NCBI GenBank assembly: GCA_944386015.1
Contig: CALWZK010000002.1
Span: forward strand, 42,602-106,601
Direction: 5' to 3'
DNA from: an uncultured Faecalibacterium sp.
GTDB taxonomy: Bacteria; Bacillota; Clostridia; Oscillospirales; Ruminococcaceae
DNA: 64,000 nucleotides
Under the pieces are notes generated by a model that made no database searches, was not told where the DNA came from, and saw nothing but the letters and a program-made list of their open reading frames with translations. Within the stretch, counting starts at the first letter, position 1. The number at the start of each line of letters is the position of its first letter. Of this stretch, positions 8,812-16,630 are shown piece after piece. A program made the translations under genes and the position numbers.

Positions 8812-9414
8812 TTATTGTTTGCCCTTTTTCTTTTTGCCGGCGGAGGGCTTGCCCGCCTTCCGGTTGTCCCAGATCCGCAGCAGGTCCCGCAGGCTGAAGG
8901 TCAGCAGCGAGAAGGAAGCTTCCCACTGCTTGCCGGTGCGCTGGCTGACCAGCTCCATCACATCCGCCGCGGTGCCGGGCTGGATGGTGGAGCGGTCCAC
9001 CATCACCACCGACTCGGGGCCGAAAAACAGGTACAGGTACCGGCGGTCCTGGACGATCCGGTCCAGCTTTTCATACCGCAGCTTTTTGCGGATGCCCCCT
9101 TCTTCCAGCTCCATGTGGCCGGTGCAGAAGGTGCACACTGACGAGGGCAGATGGCCTCCCCGGGCCTCGATGACCCCTTCGGCCCGGACAATGGCGGGGA
9201 AATCCCGCCCCACAAACAAAAGGCACCCCGCCAGAATCAGCAGGCCCTGGGCCAGCACCGGCACCGGCGCAAAGAGGCCGGCCGCCACCAGCGCCACACC
9301 GGCCACAGCCGCCGCAACCACGCGGCCCATCCGGTAGGTGCTGTACTGGGTTTCAAACAGTTCCTGGATCGTCGCCTCGGTGTGGTCGATCCGGCCCTCG
9401 TATTGAACCGACAT
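8812..9414 (-). CDS. YcxB-like membrane protein
   Basis: This 200-residue protein has a short N-terminal segment, two adjacent membrane helices at about residues 29-69, and a C-terminal soluble domain with EARGGHLPSSVCTFC and RYEKLDRIVQDRRYLYLFF. That layout fits the YcxB-like family, whose function is unknown. The start at 9414 is chosen over an in-frame ATG 31 codons earlier because GGGAGGAGGAGC sits just before it. The tail is lysine-rich (GKKKKGKQ). It is divergent from the AraC-type regulator and just upstream of dctP. A role in the transport locus is only inferred from position. Confidence 0.65.
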   Translation of the reverse strand: MSVQYEGRIDHTEATIQELFETQYSTYRMGRVVAAAVAGVALVAAGLFAPVPVLAQGLLILAGCLLFVGRDFPAIVRAEGVIEARGGHLPSSVCTFCTGHMELEEGGIRKKLRYEKLDRIVQDRRYLYLFFGPESVVMVDRSTIQPGTAADVMELVSQRTGKQWEASFSLLTFSLRDLLRIWDNRKAGKPSAGKKKKGKQ

Positions 9415-9668
9415 CCTGCTCCTCCTCCCTGCCCTGTGCAGCACATCATTTTTTGCAGTTATGACCAAACCCGGTCCGTAGCAATACTGCACAATAATAT
9501 TCTTCAAAGATTAGATAATATGTTAAATTTTCATTTTGCTGTAGAAATAATATCAAATTCAGACGTCAAAATCGTTTGATTATGTGACGAATTATTCGCA
9601 AAATGTGATGTCCTGTGTTATACTTGTATCAAACGTTCTCCTTTTCAACTGTCAGGAGGCTTTGAATC
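9415..9668. promoter_or_regulatory. AT-rich divergent control region, with sigma-A promoter for the AraC-type gene
   Basis: This 254-bp region is much richer in A/T than its surroundings. TTCGCA-N18-TATACT at 9595-9624 is a good promoter for the AraC-type gene, whose AGGAGG lies at 9655-9660. The AT-rich segment 9490-9595 is the most likely place for operator sites of that regulator. No clear minus-strand promoter could be set. Confidence 0.55.
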
Positions 9669-10553
9669 ATGCGTCCCTTCGTCACACCTTATGCCGACCA
9701 GAACATCACCCCCGAGGAGGCCAACCGGCGCCTGCCCCTGGACAAAGTGGTGGTGGGCTGGTACTCCAACCGCCAGGTCCACCAGTCCTCGACCCACTCC
9801 CACCCCTATCACGAATACATCTATATGATCAGCGGCAGGGCCCATTATTATGTAGAGGGCAGCCAGTACGAGCTGAACCCCGGCGAGCTGATGCTGATCC
9901 CGCCGGGGGTGGTCCACACCGGCTACTACGACACCTACGACCGCCTCATCATCCAGATCGACGACCTGTTCTGGCGCCAGACCCTGAAAGTCTGCGGCCT
10001 GGATCAGGCGGTCTACACCGTCCCCCTCCACCTGCTGATTTTCCACGAGGATGCCAGCTACAAGTGGGGCATTCGGGCCCTGATCGAGCGGGCCGCCGCC
10101 GCCGCCACCATCCCCCAGGAGGAGGACCGGGAGCGGATGTACCGGTTTTTGCTGGGGGAGCTGTCCCTGTCCATCCTGCAGATCATCCGGGAGGACGGCC
10201 TGGGCAAGCCCACGGCCACCAGCACCATGGTGGCCTCGGTGACCAACTACATCCAGGAACACTTCCGGGACCCCGACCTCAACGTGACCAAGCTGGCCCG
10301 CTACGCCTACGTCAGCCGGGAGCACCTGTCCCGCATCTTCAAGGAATACACCATGCAGAGCATCCACGACTACCTCACCGAGCTGCGGATGCAGCACTGC
10401 CGCCAGGCCATCGCCGACGGCAAGCAGATCCTCGCGGCCTGCACCGAGAGCGGCTTTTCGGATTACAGCAGCTTCCTGAAAACCTTCCATAAGATGTACG
10501 GCATCACCCCCACCGAATACCGGTCCAAGTTCCGCTCGGCGGCCCGGCGGTGA
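9669..10553 (+). CDS. AraC-family transcriptional regulator
   Basis: This 294-residue regulator has an N-terminal cupin sensor domain (about 25-150; THSHPYHEYIYMISGRAHYYVEG) and a C-terminal double helix-turn-helix of the AraC/XylS type (about 195-290; LARYAYVSREHLSRIFKEYT and GFSDYSSFLKTFHKMYGITPTEYR). AGGAGG precedes the ATG by eight bases. It is divergent from the YcxB-dctPQM-GH31 genes, the classic arrangement for a local sugar-responsive activator. The most likely ligand is the sugar taken up or cut by this locus (inference). Confidence 0.92.
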   Translation: MRPFVTPYADQNITPEEANRRLPLDKVVVGWYSNRQVHQSSTHSHPYHEYIYMISGRAHYYVEGSQYELNPGELMLIPPGVVHTGYYDTYDRLIIQIDDLFWRQTLKVCGLDQAVYTVPLHLLIFHEDASYKWGIRALIERAAAAATIPQEEDRERMYRFLLGELSLSILQIIREDGLGKPTATSTMVASVTNYIQEHFRDPDLNVTKLARYAYVSREHLSRIFKEYTMQSIHDYLTELRMQHCRQAIADGKQILAACTESGFSDYSSFLKTFHKMYGITPTEYRSKFRSAARR

Positions 10554-10570
10554 CCGGCGGGGCTGCCTGT

Positions 10571-10599
10571 ACATATTCTCTCTGCCTCCCTCATACCTT
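10571..10599 (+). promoter_or_regulatory. Sigma-E-type promoter of spoIIID
   Basis: ACATATT and CATACCTT are separated by 14 bases, close to the Bacillus sigma-E consensus (kATATT, N14, CATACAnT). In Bacillus spoIIID is a known sigma-E target, and sigE lies about 1.3 kb away. No sigma-A promoter is visible here. Confidence 0.6.
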
Positions 10600-10625
10600 T
10601 TAGAAAGGTGATCGGAGGGATCGGT

Positions 10626-10892
10626 ATGAAAGGTGACCCGGAACAGCGGGCCGTCCTGCTGGGAGAATACATCGTACAGCACGGCGCCACCGTGCGGGCG
10701 GCCGCGGCCGCCTTTGGATACAGCAAATCGACGGTCCACAAGGATGTGGCCTTCCGGCTGCGGGAGGTGAGCCCCGGCCTGTTCGACCAGGTGAAAGCGG
10801 TTCTGGCCCGCAACAAGGCCGAGCGCCACCTGCGGGGCGGGGCTGCCACCCGGGAAAAATACAGCCGCCTGCACCGCCAGGCATCCCACTGA
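10626..10892 (+). CDS. spoIIID: Sporulation transcription factor SpoIIID
   Basis: This 88-residue DNA-binding protein acts in the mother cell, turning sigma-E genes on or off after engulfment. It carries the family helix-turn-helix AFGYSKSTVHKD and the C-terminal RHLRGG-ATREKY segment. The ATG at 10626 has GGAGGG six bases upstream; an in-frame GTG at 10608 lies before that site and is rejected. A sigma-E-like promoter precedes it. It converges on sigG across a shared terminator. The length matches the Bacillus protein. Confidence 0.95.
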   Translation: MKGDPEQRAVLLGEYIVQHGATVRAAAAAFGYSKSTVHKDVAFRLREVSPGLFDQVKAVLARNKAERHLRGGAATREKYSRLHRQASH

Positions 10893-10894
10893 AA

Positions 10895-10940
10895 AAGCTG
10901 CCGCAAGGGTTTTTGACGCCCCTGCGGCAGCTTCTTCTTT
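10895..10940. terminator. Bidirectional terminator between spoIIID and sigG
   Basis: An 11-bp stem AAGCTGCCGCA / TGCGGCAGCTT (10895-10905 / 10923-10933) has an A-run on its left and a T-rich tail on its right, so it serves both converging genes. Confidence 0.85.
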
Positions 10941-10963
10941 CTTATTAATATATGGACAGCCCC

Positions 10964-11740
10964 TCAGGGGGAATCCCCCATCCTGCGGAACTGCTGGAGG
11001 GCGCTTTTTTCCAGCCGGCTCACCTGGGCCTGGCTGATGCCGATCTCTTTGGCCACCTCCATCTGGGTTTTGCCCAGGAAGTACCGCAGCTCCATGATCT
11101 TCCGCTCCCGGTCGGACAGGCTGCGGACGGTCTGGCGGAACTCCAGGCCGCTGATCCAGCTGTCCTCCCCGTCGGTGTCCTTCACCTGGTCCATCATATA
11201 CATGGCGTCCCCGCCGTCGCTGTACACCGGCTCTTCCAGGCTCACCGGCTCCACCACCGACTCCAGGGCCGCCGTCACCTCCCGGCGGGATAACCCCACC
11301 CGGACGCAGATTTCGTTGAGGGTGGGCTCCCGGCCCAGCTCTTTTTCCAGCTGTTCCCGGGCCTGCATGGCCCGGTAGGCGGTGTCCCGCAGGGAACGGC
11401 TGACCCGCAGGGCGTTGTTGTCCCGCAGGAACCGCCGGATCTCCCCCACAATCATGGGCACCCCGTAGGTGGAAAACCGCACGTCCAGGGTGGGGTCAAA
11501 GTGATCGATGGCCTTGATCAGCCCGATGCACCCCACCTGGAACAGATCGTCCAGGTTTTCGCTCCGCTGGGAAAACTTCTGCACCACGCTCAGCACCAGC
11601 CGCAGGTTGCCCTCGATCATCCGGCGGCGGGCCGCCTGGTCCCCGGCCTGGGCCGCGGTGAGGAGGGCGCGCTTTTCTGCTTCGCTCAAAACGGGCAGCT
11701 CGGCGGTGTTGACGCCGCACAGCTCCACTTTGTTGTACAT
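10964..11740 (-). CDS. sigG: Forespore RNA polymerase sigma factor SigG
   Basis: This 258-residue sigma-70 family protein is the late forespore sigma factor. The N-terminus MYNKVELCGVNTAELPVL matches the SigG signature closely. Regions 2 (DDLFQVGCIGLIKAID, EIRRFLRDNN), 3 and 4 (GKTQMEVAKEIGISQAQVSRLEK) are complete. The start at 11740 follows GGGAGG by six bases; the longer frame adds 19 unsupported codons. It is separated from sigE by a terminator and has a sigma-G-like promoter, as in Bacillus, where SigG drives its own gene. Such a gene argues that the organism or its recent ancestor forms spores. Confidence 0.95.
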   Translation of the reverse strand: MYNKVELCGVNTAELPVLSEAEKRALLTAAQAGDQAARRRMIEGNLRLVLSVVQKFSQRSENLDDLFQVGCIGLIKAIDHFDPTLDVRFSTYGVPMIVGEIRRFLRDNNALRVSRSLRDTAYRAMQAREQLEKELGREPTLNEICVRVGLSRREVTAALESVVEPVSLEEPVYSDGGDAMYMMDQVKDTDGEDSWISGLEFRQTVRSLSDRERKIMELRYFLGKTQMEVAKEIGISQAQVSRLEKSALQQFRRMGDSP

Positions 11741-11769
11741 CCTGTGCCTCCCGGTCTTTGTGTTACCGG

Positions 11770-11799
11770 AAGTATGGCCGGGCCGCCCTCTGCTCATGC
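11770..11799 (-). promoter_or_regulatory. Sigma-G-like promoter of sigG
   Basis: On the minus strand GCATG-N18-CATACTT resembles the sigma-G consensus (gHATR, N18, CATnnTA), with the last base off. Its position, after the sigE terminator and 30 bp before the sigG ribosome site, supports autoregulation. Confidence 0.4.
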
Positions 11800-11846
11800 A
11801 GGGGCCGGGCTGTCAAATCATGGCACCGTTTTCCACAATCCCTGAC

Positions 11847-11868
11847 AAAAAGGGCGGAAAACCGCCCC
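11847..11868 (-). terminator. Terminator between sigE and sigG
   Basis: On the minus strand GGGCGG-TTTT-CCGCCC is followed by TTTTTG, two bases after the sigE stop. It uncouples sigG from the spoIIGA-sigE transcript. Confidence 0.8.
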
Positions 11869-11870
11869 CT

Positions 11871-12575
11871 TTACTCCTGTTCCAGCTGGCGCCGCAGGTC
11901 CCGGATGATCCGCTTTTCCAGCCGGGAAATATAGCTCTGGCTGATGCCGATGGCGTCGGCGGCCTCCTTTTGGGTGTGCTCCACCCCGTCCACCAGGCCG
12001 AACCGCAGCTCCATGATCTGCCGTTCCCGGGCGCTGAGCCGCTCCACCGACCGGCGCAGCACCGCCCGCTCGGCGTTCTGCTCCAGCCGCTGGCCCACCT
12101 GGTTCTCGTCGGTGCCCAGCACGTCGGACAGCAGCAGCTCGTTGCCGTCGCTGTCCACGTTGAGGGGCTCGTCGATGCTGGCCTCCTGGCGGCGGTTGGA
12201 AGTCTTGCGCAGGTACATCAAAATCTCGTTGCCGATGCACCGGCTGGCATAGGTGGCCAGCTTGATGTTCCGCTCCAGGGTGAAGGTGTTCACCGCCTTG
12301 ATCAGGCCGATGGTGCCGATGGACACCAGATCCTCCGAGGGCACCCCGCTGGACTCAAACTTCCGCGATAAGTACACCACCAGCCGCAGGTTGTGGGTGA
12401 TCAGCTTATCCCGGGCGGCCTGGTCCCCGGCGGCCATCCGGCCCAGCAGCTCTTTTTCCTGGTCGGGGGTCAGGGGCGGAGGCAGGCTGGGGCCCCCGGT
12501 CAAATAATGGACCGCCCCAAAGGCCCCCGCCCGGGCCCACCATTTCCGCCACAGTGTCACAATCCAGTTCAGCAT
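11871..12575 (-). CDS. sigE: Mother-cell RNA polymerase sigma factor pro-SigE
   Basis: This 234-residue early mother-cell sigma factor is made as an inactive, membrane-associated pro-protein. The amphipathic pro-region (MLNWIVTLWRKWWARAG) and the following HYLTGGPSLPPPL match pro-SigE; cleavage by SpoIIGA is expected near the HY pair at about residue 24. Regions 2 to 4 are complete (SIGTIGLIKAVNTF, YASRCIGNEILMYLR, GISQSYISRLEKRI). The ATG at 12575 follows GGGGGAGAAGGT; the longer frame is rejected. It lies 17 bp behind spoIIGA, the standard operon. Confidence 0.96.
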   Translation of the reverse strand: MLNWIVTLWRKWWARAGAFGAVHYLTGGPSLPPPLTPDQEKELLGRMAAGDQAARDKLITHNLRLVVYLSRKFESSGVPSEDLVSIGTIGLIKAVNTFTLERNIKLATYASRCIGNEILMYLRKTSNRRQEASIDEPLNVDSDGNELLLSDVLGTDENQVGQRLEQNAERAVLRRSVERLSARERQIMELRFGLVDGVEHTQKEAADAIGISQSYISRLEKRIIRDLRRQLEQE

Positions 12576-12592
12576 ACCTTCTCCCCCTTGTC

Positions 12593-13447
12593 TCAGGATA
12601 ATCCCATCCGGCCCGCCAGGTCGGTGCCCAGCAGCAGCGTCCACCCTTCCCCGGATTCCCCGGGGGAAAAGGCGGCCAGCAGCCCATCGGCCCGCCAGCT
12701 GCGGCCCCCCGCCTGGCGGCAGAGGGCATCCACCGGCACCGCCGGCAGCAGGGTCCGGCCTGCGATGGTGCCGCAGATCAGATACCGCATCCCCAGGGCC
12801 GGGTCGGGCAGGGGGCCGGCGCCCCCGAAAGCCGCGTCCAGGCAGTCCCGATAGGCCTGGGGCAGGGCTGAACGCACCGCCCCGTACCGCACCAGCACCA
12901 CCGGCCGCCCCGCCACCGGGTCGGCCAGGGTGAAGCCGCTGTCGTAGAAGGCCTCCACCGGGATCCGTACCCCGCCCAGCTCCAGCCAGGCCGGCACCGC
13001 CGCCTGGCCCGGGCGGCCCAGCAGACCCAGCAGGGCCCGCACCGCCAGATACACTGCCGCCGTCCCCGCCAGCAGCCGCCCCGGGGTGATGTCCAGATAG
13101 GCGGTGAGGTTGGCGGTGTGGCCCCCCGGCATCAGGGCCGCAGCCCCGGTGAGCAGCAGGTTCAACGCCAGGAACCAGCCCCCCAGCCGCACAAACACCC
13201 GCAGCCCCGGCCAGCCGTAGGCCAGGGCCACCGCCCCCGCCCCGGCCGCCGCTTTATAAAGGAGGGCCAGGGCAAAGGGCATGGGCGGCGCCAGCAGCAC
13301 CAGGCAGCTGGCCGCCCCCAGGGCTGCCCCCGCCGCCACCCGGGGCCCCCGGCCCCGCACCCCTGCCAGCAGCCCCGCCGCCAGCAGAAAGGCCGCCGCC
13401 GCTGCAAAATTTGTCAAGAGCAGTTCGTCTATGTACAGAACCTTCAC
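12593..13447 (-). CDS. spoIIGA: Sporulation sigma-E processing peptidase SpoIIGA
   Basis: SpoIIGA is a membrane aspartic protease that removes the pro-region of SigE after a signal from the forespore. The 284-residue protein has about five N-terminal membrane helices (residues 1-145) and a C-terminal protease half with the DSG triad at 169-171 in FYDSGFTLADPVAGRPVVLV. The start is a GTG at 13447 (MKVLYIDELLLTN), preceded by AGGGG; the ATG nearby is out of frame. It is the first gene of the spoIIGA-sigE operon. The helices are extremely Ala/Leu/Gly-rich, in line with high GC. Confidence 0.93.
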   Translation of the reverse strand: MKVLYIDELLLTNFAAAAAFLLAAGLLAGVRGRGPRVAAGAALGAASCLVLLAPPMPFALALLYKAAAGAGAVALAYGWPGLRVFVRLGGWFLALNLLLTGAAALMPGGHTANLTAYLDITPGRLLAGTAAVYLAVRALLGLLGRPGQAAVPAWLELGGVRIPVEAFYDSGFTLADPVAGRPVVLVRYGAVRSALPQAYRDCLDAAFGGAGPLPDPALGMRYLICGTIAGRTLLPAVPVDALCRQAGGRSWRADGLLAAFSPGESGEGWTLLLGTDLAGRMGLS

Positions 13448-13567
13448 GGTGCATCGCCCCTGCTGTCCAGCATAATCCGCCGCCGGCGGGAAAAGGCACG
13501 AACCAGAAAATTGCCCCCCTTTCGCCCCCGCCCGGCGCTCCCCGGCCATCTTTTTTCGCAAAAACCC

Positions 13568-13596
13568 TTGCAAAATCGCTCGCGTTGCGCTATAAT
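13568..13596 (+). promoter_or_regulatory. Sigma-A promoter of tRNA-Asn
   Basis: TTGCAA-N17-TATAAT ends 22 bases before the mature tRNA 5' end. Confidence 0.85.
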
Positions 13597-13618
13597 ATTT
13601 CTCACAAACTTCATAGAT

Positions 13619-13695
13619 GCCTCTTTAGCTCAGTCGGTTAGAGCACCTGACTGTTAATCAGGGTGTCGCCTGTTCGAGTCAGGCAAGAGGCGCCA
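13619..13695 (+). tRNA. tRNA-Asn (GUU anticodon)
   Basis: All four arms fold: acceptor GCCTCTT / AAGAGGC, D arm GCTC / GAGC, anticodon arm CCTGA-CTGTTAA-TCAGG, and T arm GCCTG-TTCGAGT-CAGGC. The anticodon GTT reads asparagine codons, the discriminator is G, and CCA is encoded. It is a single-tRNA unit with its own promoter and terminator. Confidence 0.98.
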
Positions 13696-13698
13696 ATT

Positions 13699-13728
13699 AG
13701 CACAGATCGGTCGGATCTGTGCTTTTTT
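13699..13728 (+). terminator. Terminator of tRNA-Asn
   Basis: A perfect 10-bp stem AGCACAGATC / GATCTGTGCT with a 5-nt loop runs into six T. Confidence 0.95.
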
Positions 13729-13805
13729 GTGCAATCGGTATAAATCCAGGCATATTTTTTGGCGTAAACACCATGCTTTTTTATTCTGAATTTGAGAAAC
13801 GACCC

Positions 13806-13834
13806 TTGAAGAAACTGTCGCATTGTGGTAAACT
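13806..13834 (+). promoter_or_regulatory. Sigma-A promoter of an unassigned small transcript
   Basis: TTGAAG-N17-TAAACT predicts a start near 13841, in a 490-bp stretch with no gene. Confidence 0.65.
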
Positions 13835-13840
13835 ACACAT

Positions 13841-14006
13841 AAGCTTTGAGGGCCGGCAGGCACCTTGAAGCTGCAGCACCTTGATCAAAGGGTAGGCGCT
13901 CCCTTCTTTTGATAGCAGCTGACCTCTGCTTTGTCCTGTTTCTCCGCAGGGCAGGGCAAAGCAGAGGACTGCGTGCTGCTATAGGGGTTTTCTCCTTTTG
14001 TATCGT
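13841..14006 (+). ncRNA. Candidate structured small RNA
   Basis: No coding frame is credible here, yet the sequence folds strongly. CTTTGAGG / CCTTGAAG (13845-13876) makes a first hairpin. GCAGCAC near 13873 pairs with GTGCTGC near 13973 and encloses two more hairpins: ATCAAA...TTTGAT, and CCTCTGCTTTG / CAAAGCAGAGG, an 11-bp perfect stem. A weak stem and T-rich tail (AGGGG-tttt-CTCCT, then TTTTG) could be the 3' end. The total of about 165 nt suits a 6S-type or other regulatory RNA, but the branched fold does not look like the single rod of 6S RNA. Family unknown. Confidence 0.5.
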
Positions 14007-14070
14007 GCCGGGCCGGGTTCATTTTCTTCAGCTCTGGCCCCGATTTAGACAGGATGGAGTCATTTTCCTC

Positions 14071-14099
14071 TTGTGAATTGGGCTGGAATATGATAAAAT
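14071..14099 (+). promoter_or_regulatory. Sigma-A promoter of the peptide-exporter gene
   Basis: TTGTGA-N17-TAAAAT predicts a start near 14106, about 80 bases before the exporter ATG. Confidence 0.7.
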
Positions 14100-14188
14100 G
14101 TGTCCATAGTCCGGTATGAACAATTTAAAAATACATTGTGAAGAGACCGTGACCATACTTCCACGTTTCTCTTGTAAAGGAACCATCT

Positions 14189-16519
14189 ATGCGTTATACT
14201 TACGTGCGGCAGCACGACACCACAGACTGCGCGGCTGCCTGCCTCGCGATGGTGTGCCTGCACTACCGAAAGGAAATCACCATCACGCGGCTGCGTGATA
14301 TGATGGGCACCGACCTGAAAGGCACCAATCTGATTGGTCTGCAGAAGGCGGCCAACGAGCTGGGCTTCACCTCAGCCGCCGTCCGGGTAGACCGCGAAAA
14401 CTTTCTCAGTGACTTTTCCCTCCCCTGCATTGCGCAGGAGATTACCGACCAGGGCTTGACCCACTTTGTGGTCGTATTCAAAAAAAACACCATTCCCGAT
14501 GAGGCCGCCCGCCGCAAGCACATGCTGAAGGTGGCCGATGAGAAGGCCGAGGCTGAGAAGGCCGGCAAGAAGTACAAGGACAAGGAATACGTCATTGTGG
14601 GCGACCCGGCCACCGAGCTGCGGAAGATGACCCTGGACGAATTCTACAAGAACTTCACCGGCGTCCTTCTGCTGCTGAACCCCACCGCTGATTTCCAGCC
14701 GGGGAAGGTGGAACAGGGCAGCATGTTCAAGCGGTATGTCAACCTGTTGCTGCCCCAGAAGAAACTCTTCGCCTATGCAATCCTGAGCTCGGTTCTGCTG
14801 ACCATCCTGGGCATTGCCTCTTCCCTCTTCAACAAGATCCTGATGGATGAGGTGCTCCCCTACGGATTGCAGAACCTGCTGCTGACGCTGGTCCTGGTAT
14901 TCAGCGTCGTCAGCATCACTTCAGCTGTCATCACCTTTGTGCGGCAGTGGATTCTGGTCCATCTGTCCATCAAGATTGATATACCGATGATGCTTGGCTA
15001 CTTCGGGCACATTTACAAGCTGCCCATGAAGTTCTTCGCCACCCGCAAAACCGGTGATATCACCACCCGCTACTCCGACGCCAACACCATCAAGTCCATC
15101 TTCACCAGCATTGCGCTGAGCCTGATCATGGACATTGCGATGGCAGTCGTCACCGGCATCATCCTCTTCAAGATGAATGCCGCCCTCTTTTCGGTCTCCC
15201 TGTTCATGACGCTGGTCAGCATCCTGCTGGTGCTGGTGTACAAGCGCCCCTACAAGAAGATCAATGAGGAGACGATGCAGCAGGCGTCCGTCCTGAACAG
15301 CCAGATGATCGAGGGCCTGCGCGGCATCGAGACCATCAAGTGCAACGCAGGAGAGGACAACGAGCTGGAGCGCCTGGAGCGGGAATACATCAAGAGCCTG
15401 AAGATCAGCATCCGGTCCAGCAAGCTTTCCACCACCCAGACCCTGATCACCTCGCTGATCTCCACCGGCTTCACCATGCTGACCACTTACGTCGGCATCT
15501 CCCAAGTGCTGCAGGGCGACATCACCCTGGGTTCGTTTATGGCGTTCAGTACTCTGTCCAGCTATTTTACCAACCCAGTGAGCAACCTGGTCAGCCTGCA
15601 GCTCCAGATCCAGGAAGCCTCCATTTCCATGAAGCGTCTGACTGAGATCATGGATTATGAGACCGAGCAGTCTGACGAGCAGGAACACACCGAGCTCGAA
15701 CAGATTGAGGGCGATATCGAATTCCGCGATGTCACTTTCCGCTACGGCAACCGCAACCCGGCACTGGACCATGTCTCCTTCACCATTCCCGCAGGGAAAA
15801 AGGTGGCGCTGGTTGGTTCTTCGGGCAGCGGCAAATCCACCATCACCAAACTGCTGCTCAAGTATTATGAGCCGGAGTCGGGTGAGATCCGGGTGAATGG
15901 CGTCAACCTGGACGAATACACCAATGATTCGGTCCGCCGCGCCATCTCCTACGTTCCGCAGAACATTGAGCTTTTCAGCAAGACCATCCTGGACAACATC
16001 CGCATCTCGCGCCCTGACGCGACGGTGGACGAGGTCAAGGAGGCGGCCAAAAAGGCGGATGCCCACGAGTTTATCCGCAAGCTGCCGCTGCAGTACTACA
16101 CCTACCTGGAAGAAGCCGGCAACGGCCTGTCAGGCGGTGAGAAGCAGCGGATCGCGCTGGCCCGGGCATTCCTGAAGAACTCAAACCTCTATATCCTGGA
16201 CGAATCCACGAGCAACCTCGACTTTGCGACAGAGAATGCCATCTTTGACATGATCTACCACCAGCTGGCCGACCGCTCGATGCTGATTGTCGCCCACCGC
16301 CTGTCCACTGTCCGCGGCTGTGACCAGATCCTGGTCATGGAGGAAGGCCACATAGTGGAGCGGGGTACCCATGATGAGCTGATGGCCAAGCAGGGCAAGT
16401 ATTACGCCTTGTGGAACCTGCAGCAGGGCATCTTCCGCAAACGGGAAGAGCCCAAACCAGTTGTTGAGACTGTCGGTTCCTCCGACGATGAGGATGACGA
16501 TGGCTCGATGACCTATTGA
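14189..16519 (+). CDS. Peptidase-containing ABC exporter for double-glycine peptides
   Basis: This 776-residue protein cuts the leader of double-glycine peptides and exports the product through the membrane. An N-terminal C39 peptidase domain shows Cys14 (QHDTTDCAAAC), His92 (GLTHFVVVF) and Asp139 (VGDPA). Six membrane helices lie at about 190-470. The ATPase domain has Walker A (GSSGSGKST, 543-551), signature LSGGE (647-651) and Walker B (LYILDE, 667-672). His and Asp are 47 residues apart, and the intervening stretch holds a charged, Lys/Glu-rich segment of about 35 residues that looks like an insertion relative to the usual short spacing. The acidic C-terminus (SSDDEDDDG) is also unusual. 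Two GG-leader genes follow, which are its obvious cargo. Confidence 0.95.
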   Translation: MRYTYVRQHDTTDCAAACLAMVCLHYRKEITITRLRDMMGTDLKGTNLIGLQKAANELGFTSAAVRVDRENFLSDFSLPCIAQEITDQGLTHFVVVFKKNTIPDEAARRKHMLKVADEKAEAEKAGKKYKDKEYVIVGDPATELRKMTLDEFYKNFTGVLLLLNPTADFQPGKVEQGSMFKRYVNLLLPQKKLFAYAILSSVLLTILGIASSLFNKILMDEVLPYGLQNLLLTLVLVFSVVSITSAVITFVRQWILVHLSIKIDIPMMLGYFGHIYKLPMKFFATRKTGDITTRYSDANTIKSIFTSIALSLIMDIAMAVVTGIILFKMNAALFSVSLFMTLVSILLVLVYKRPYKKINEETMQQASVLNSQMIEGLRGIETIKCNAGEDNELERLEREYIKSLKISIRSSKLSTTQTLITSLISTGFTMLTTYVGISQVLQGDITLGSFMAFSTLSSYFTNPVSNLVSLQLQIQEASISMKRLTEIMDYETEQSDEQEHTELEQIEGDIEFRDVTFRYGNRNPALDHVSFTIPAGKKVALVGSSGSGKSTITKLLLKYYEPESGEIRVNGVNLDEYTNDSVRRAISYVPQNIELFSKTILDNIRISRPDATVDEVKEAAKKADAHEFIRKLPLQYYTYLEEAGNGLSGGEKQRIALARAFLKNSNLYILDESTSNLDFATENAIFDMIYHQLADRSMLIVAHRLSTVRGCDQILVMEEGHIVERGTHDELMAKQGKYYALWNLQQGIFRKREEPKPVVETVGSSDDEDDDGSMTY

Positions 16520-16630
16520 CGGTGCAACCAGGTGCGCACCTGGTTACATAAATGATTCCCGTCCGGTTGCGCAACCGAACGGCAATCGACACATTTTTTC
16601 GTTTCAATCATTTGAAGGGAGTAATTCATT
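16520..16630 (+). repeat. Two perfect palindromes between exporter and cargo genes
   Basis: AACCAGGTGCGCACCTGGTT (16526-16545) and CGGTTGCGCAACCG (16564-16577) share a TGCGCA core. Neither is followed directly by a T-run, although TTTTTT occurs 17 bases after the second. They may be operator sites or mRNA hairpins that set the ratio of exporter to cargo. No promoter is clear in this 111-bp gap. Confidence 0.6.

Noticed and set aside
13638..13863. Minus-strand frames over tRNA-Asn
   Set aside because: They read through the tRNA and its terminator and have no coding features.
13841..14006. 6S RNA
   Set aside because: Length fits, but the fold is branched and lacks a long rod with a central bubble, so it is left as unassigned.
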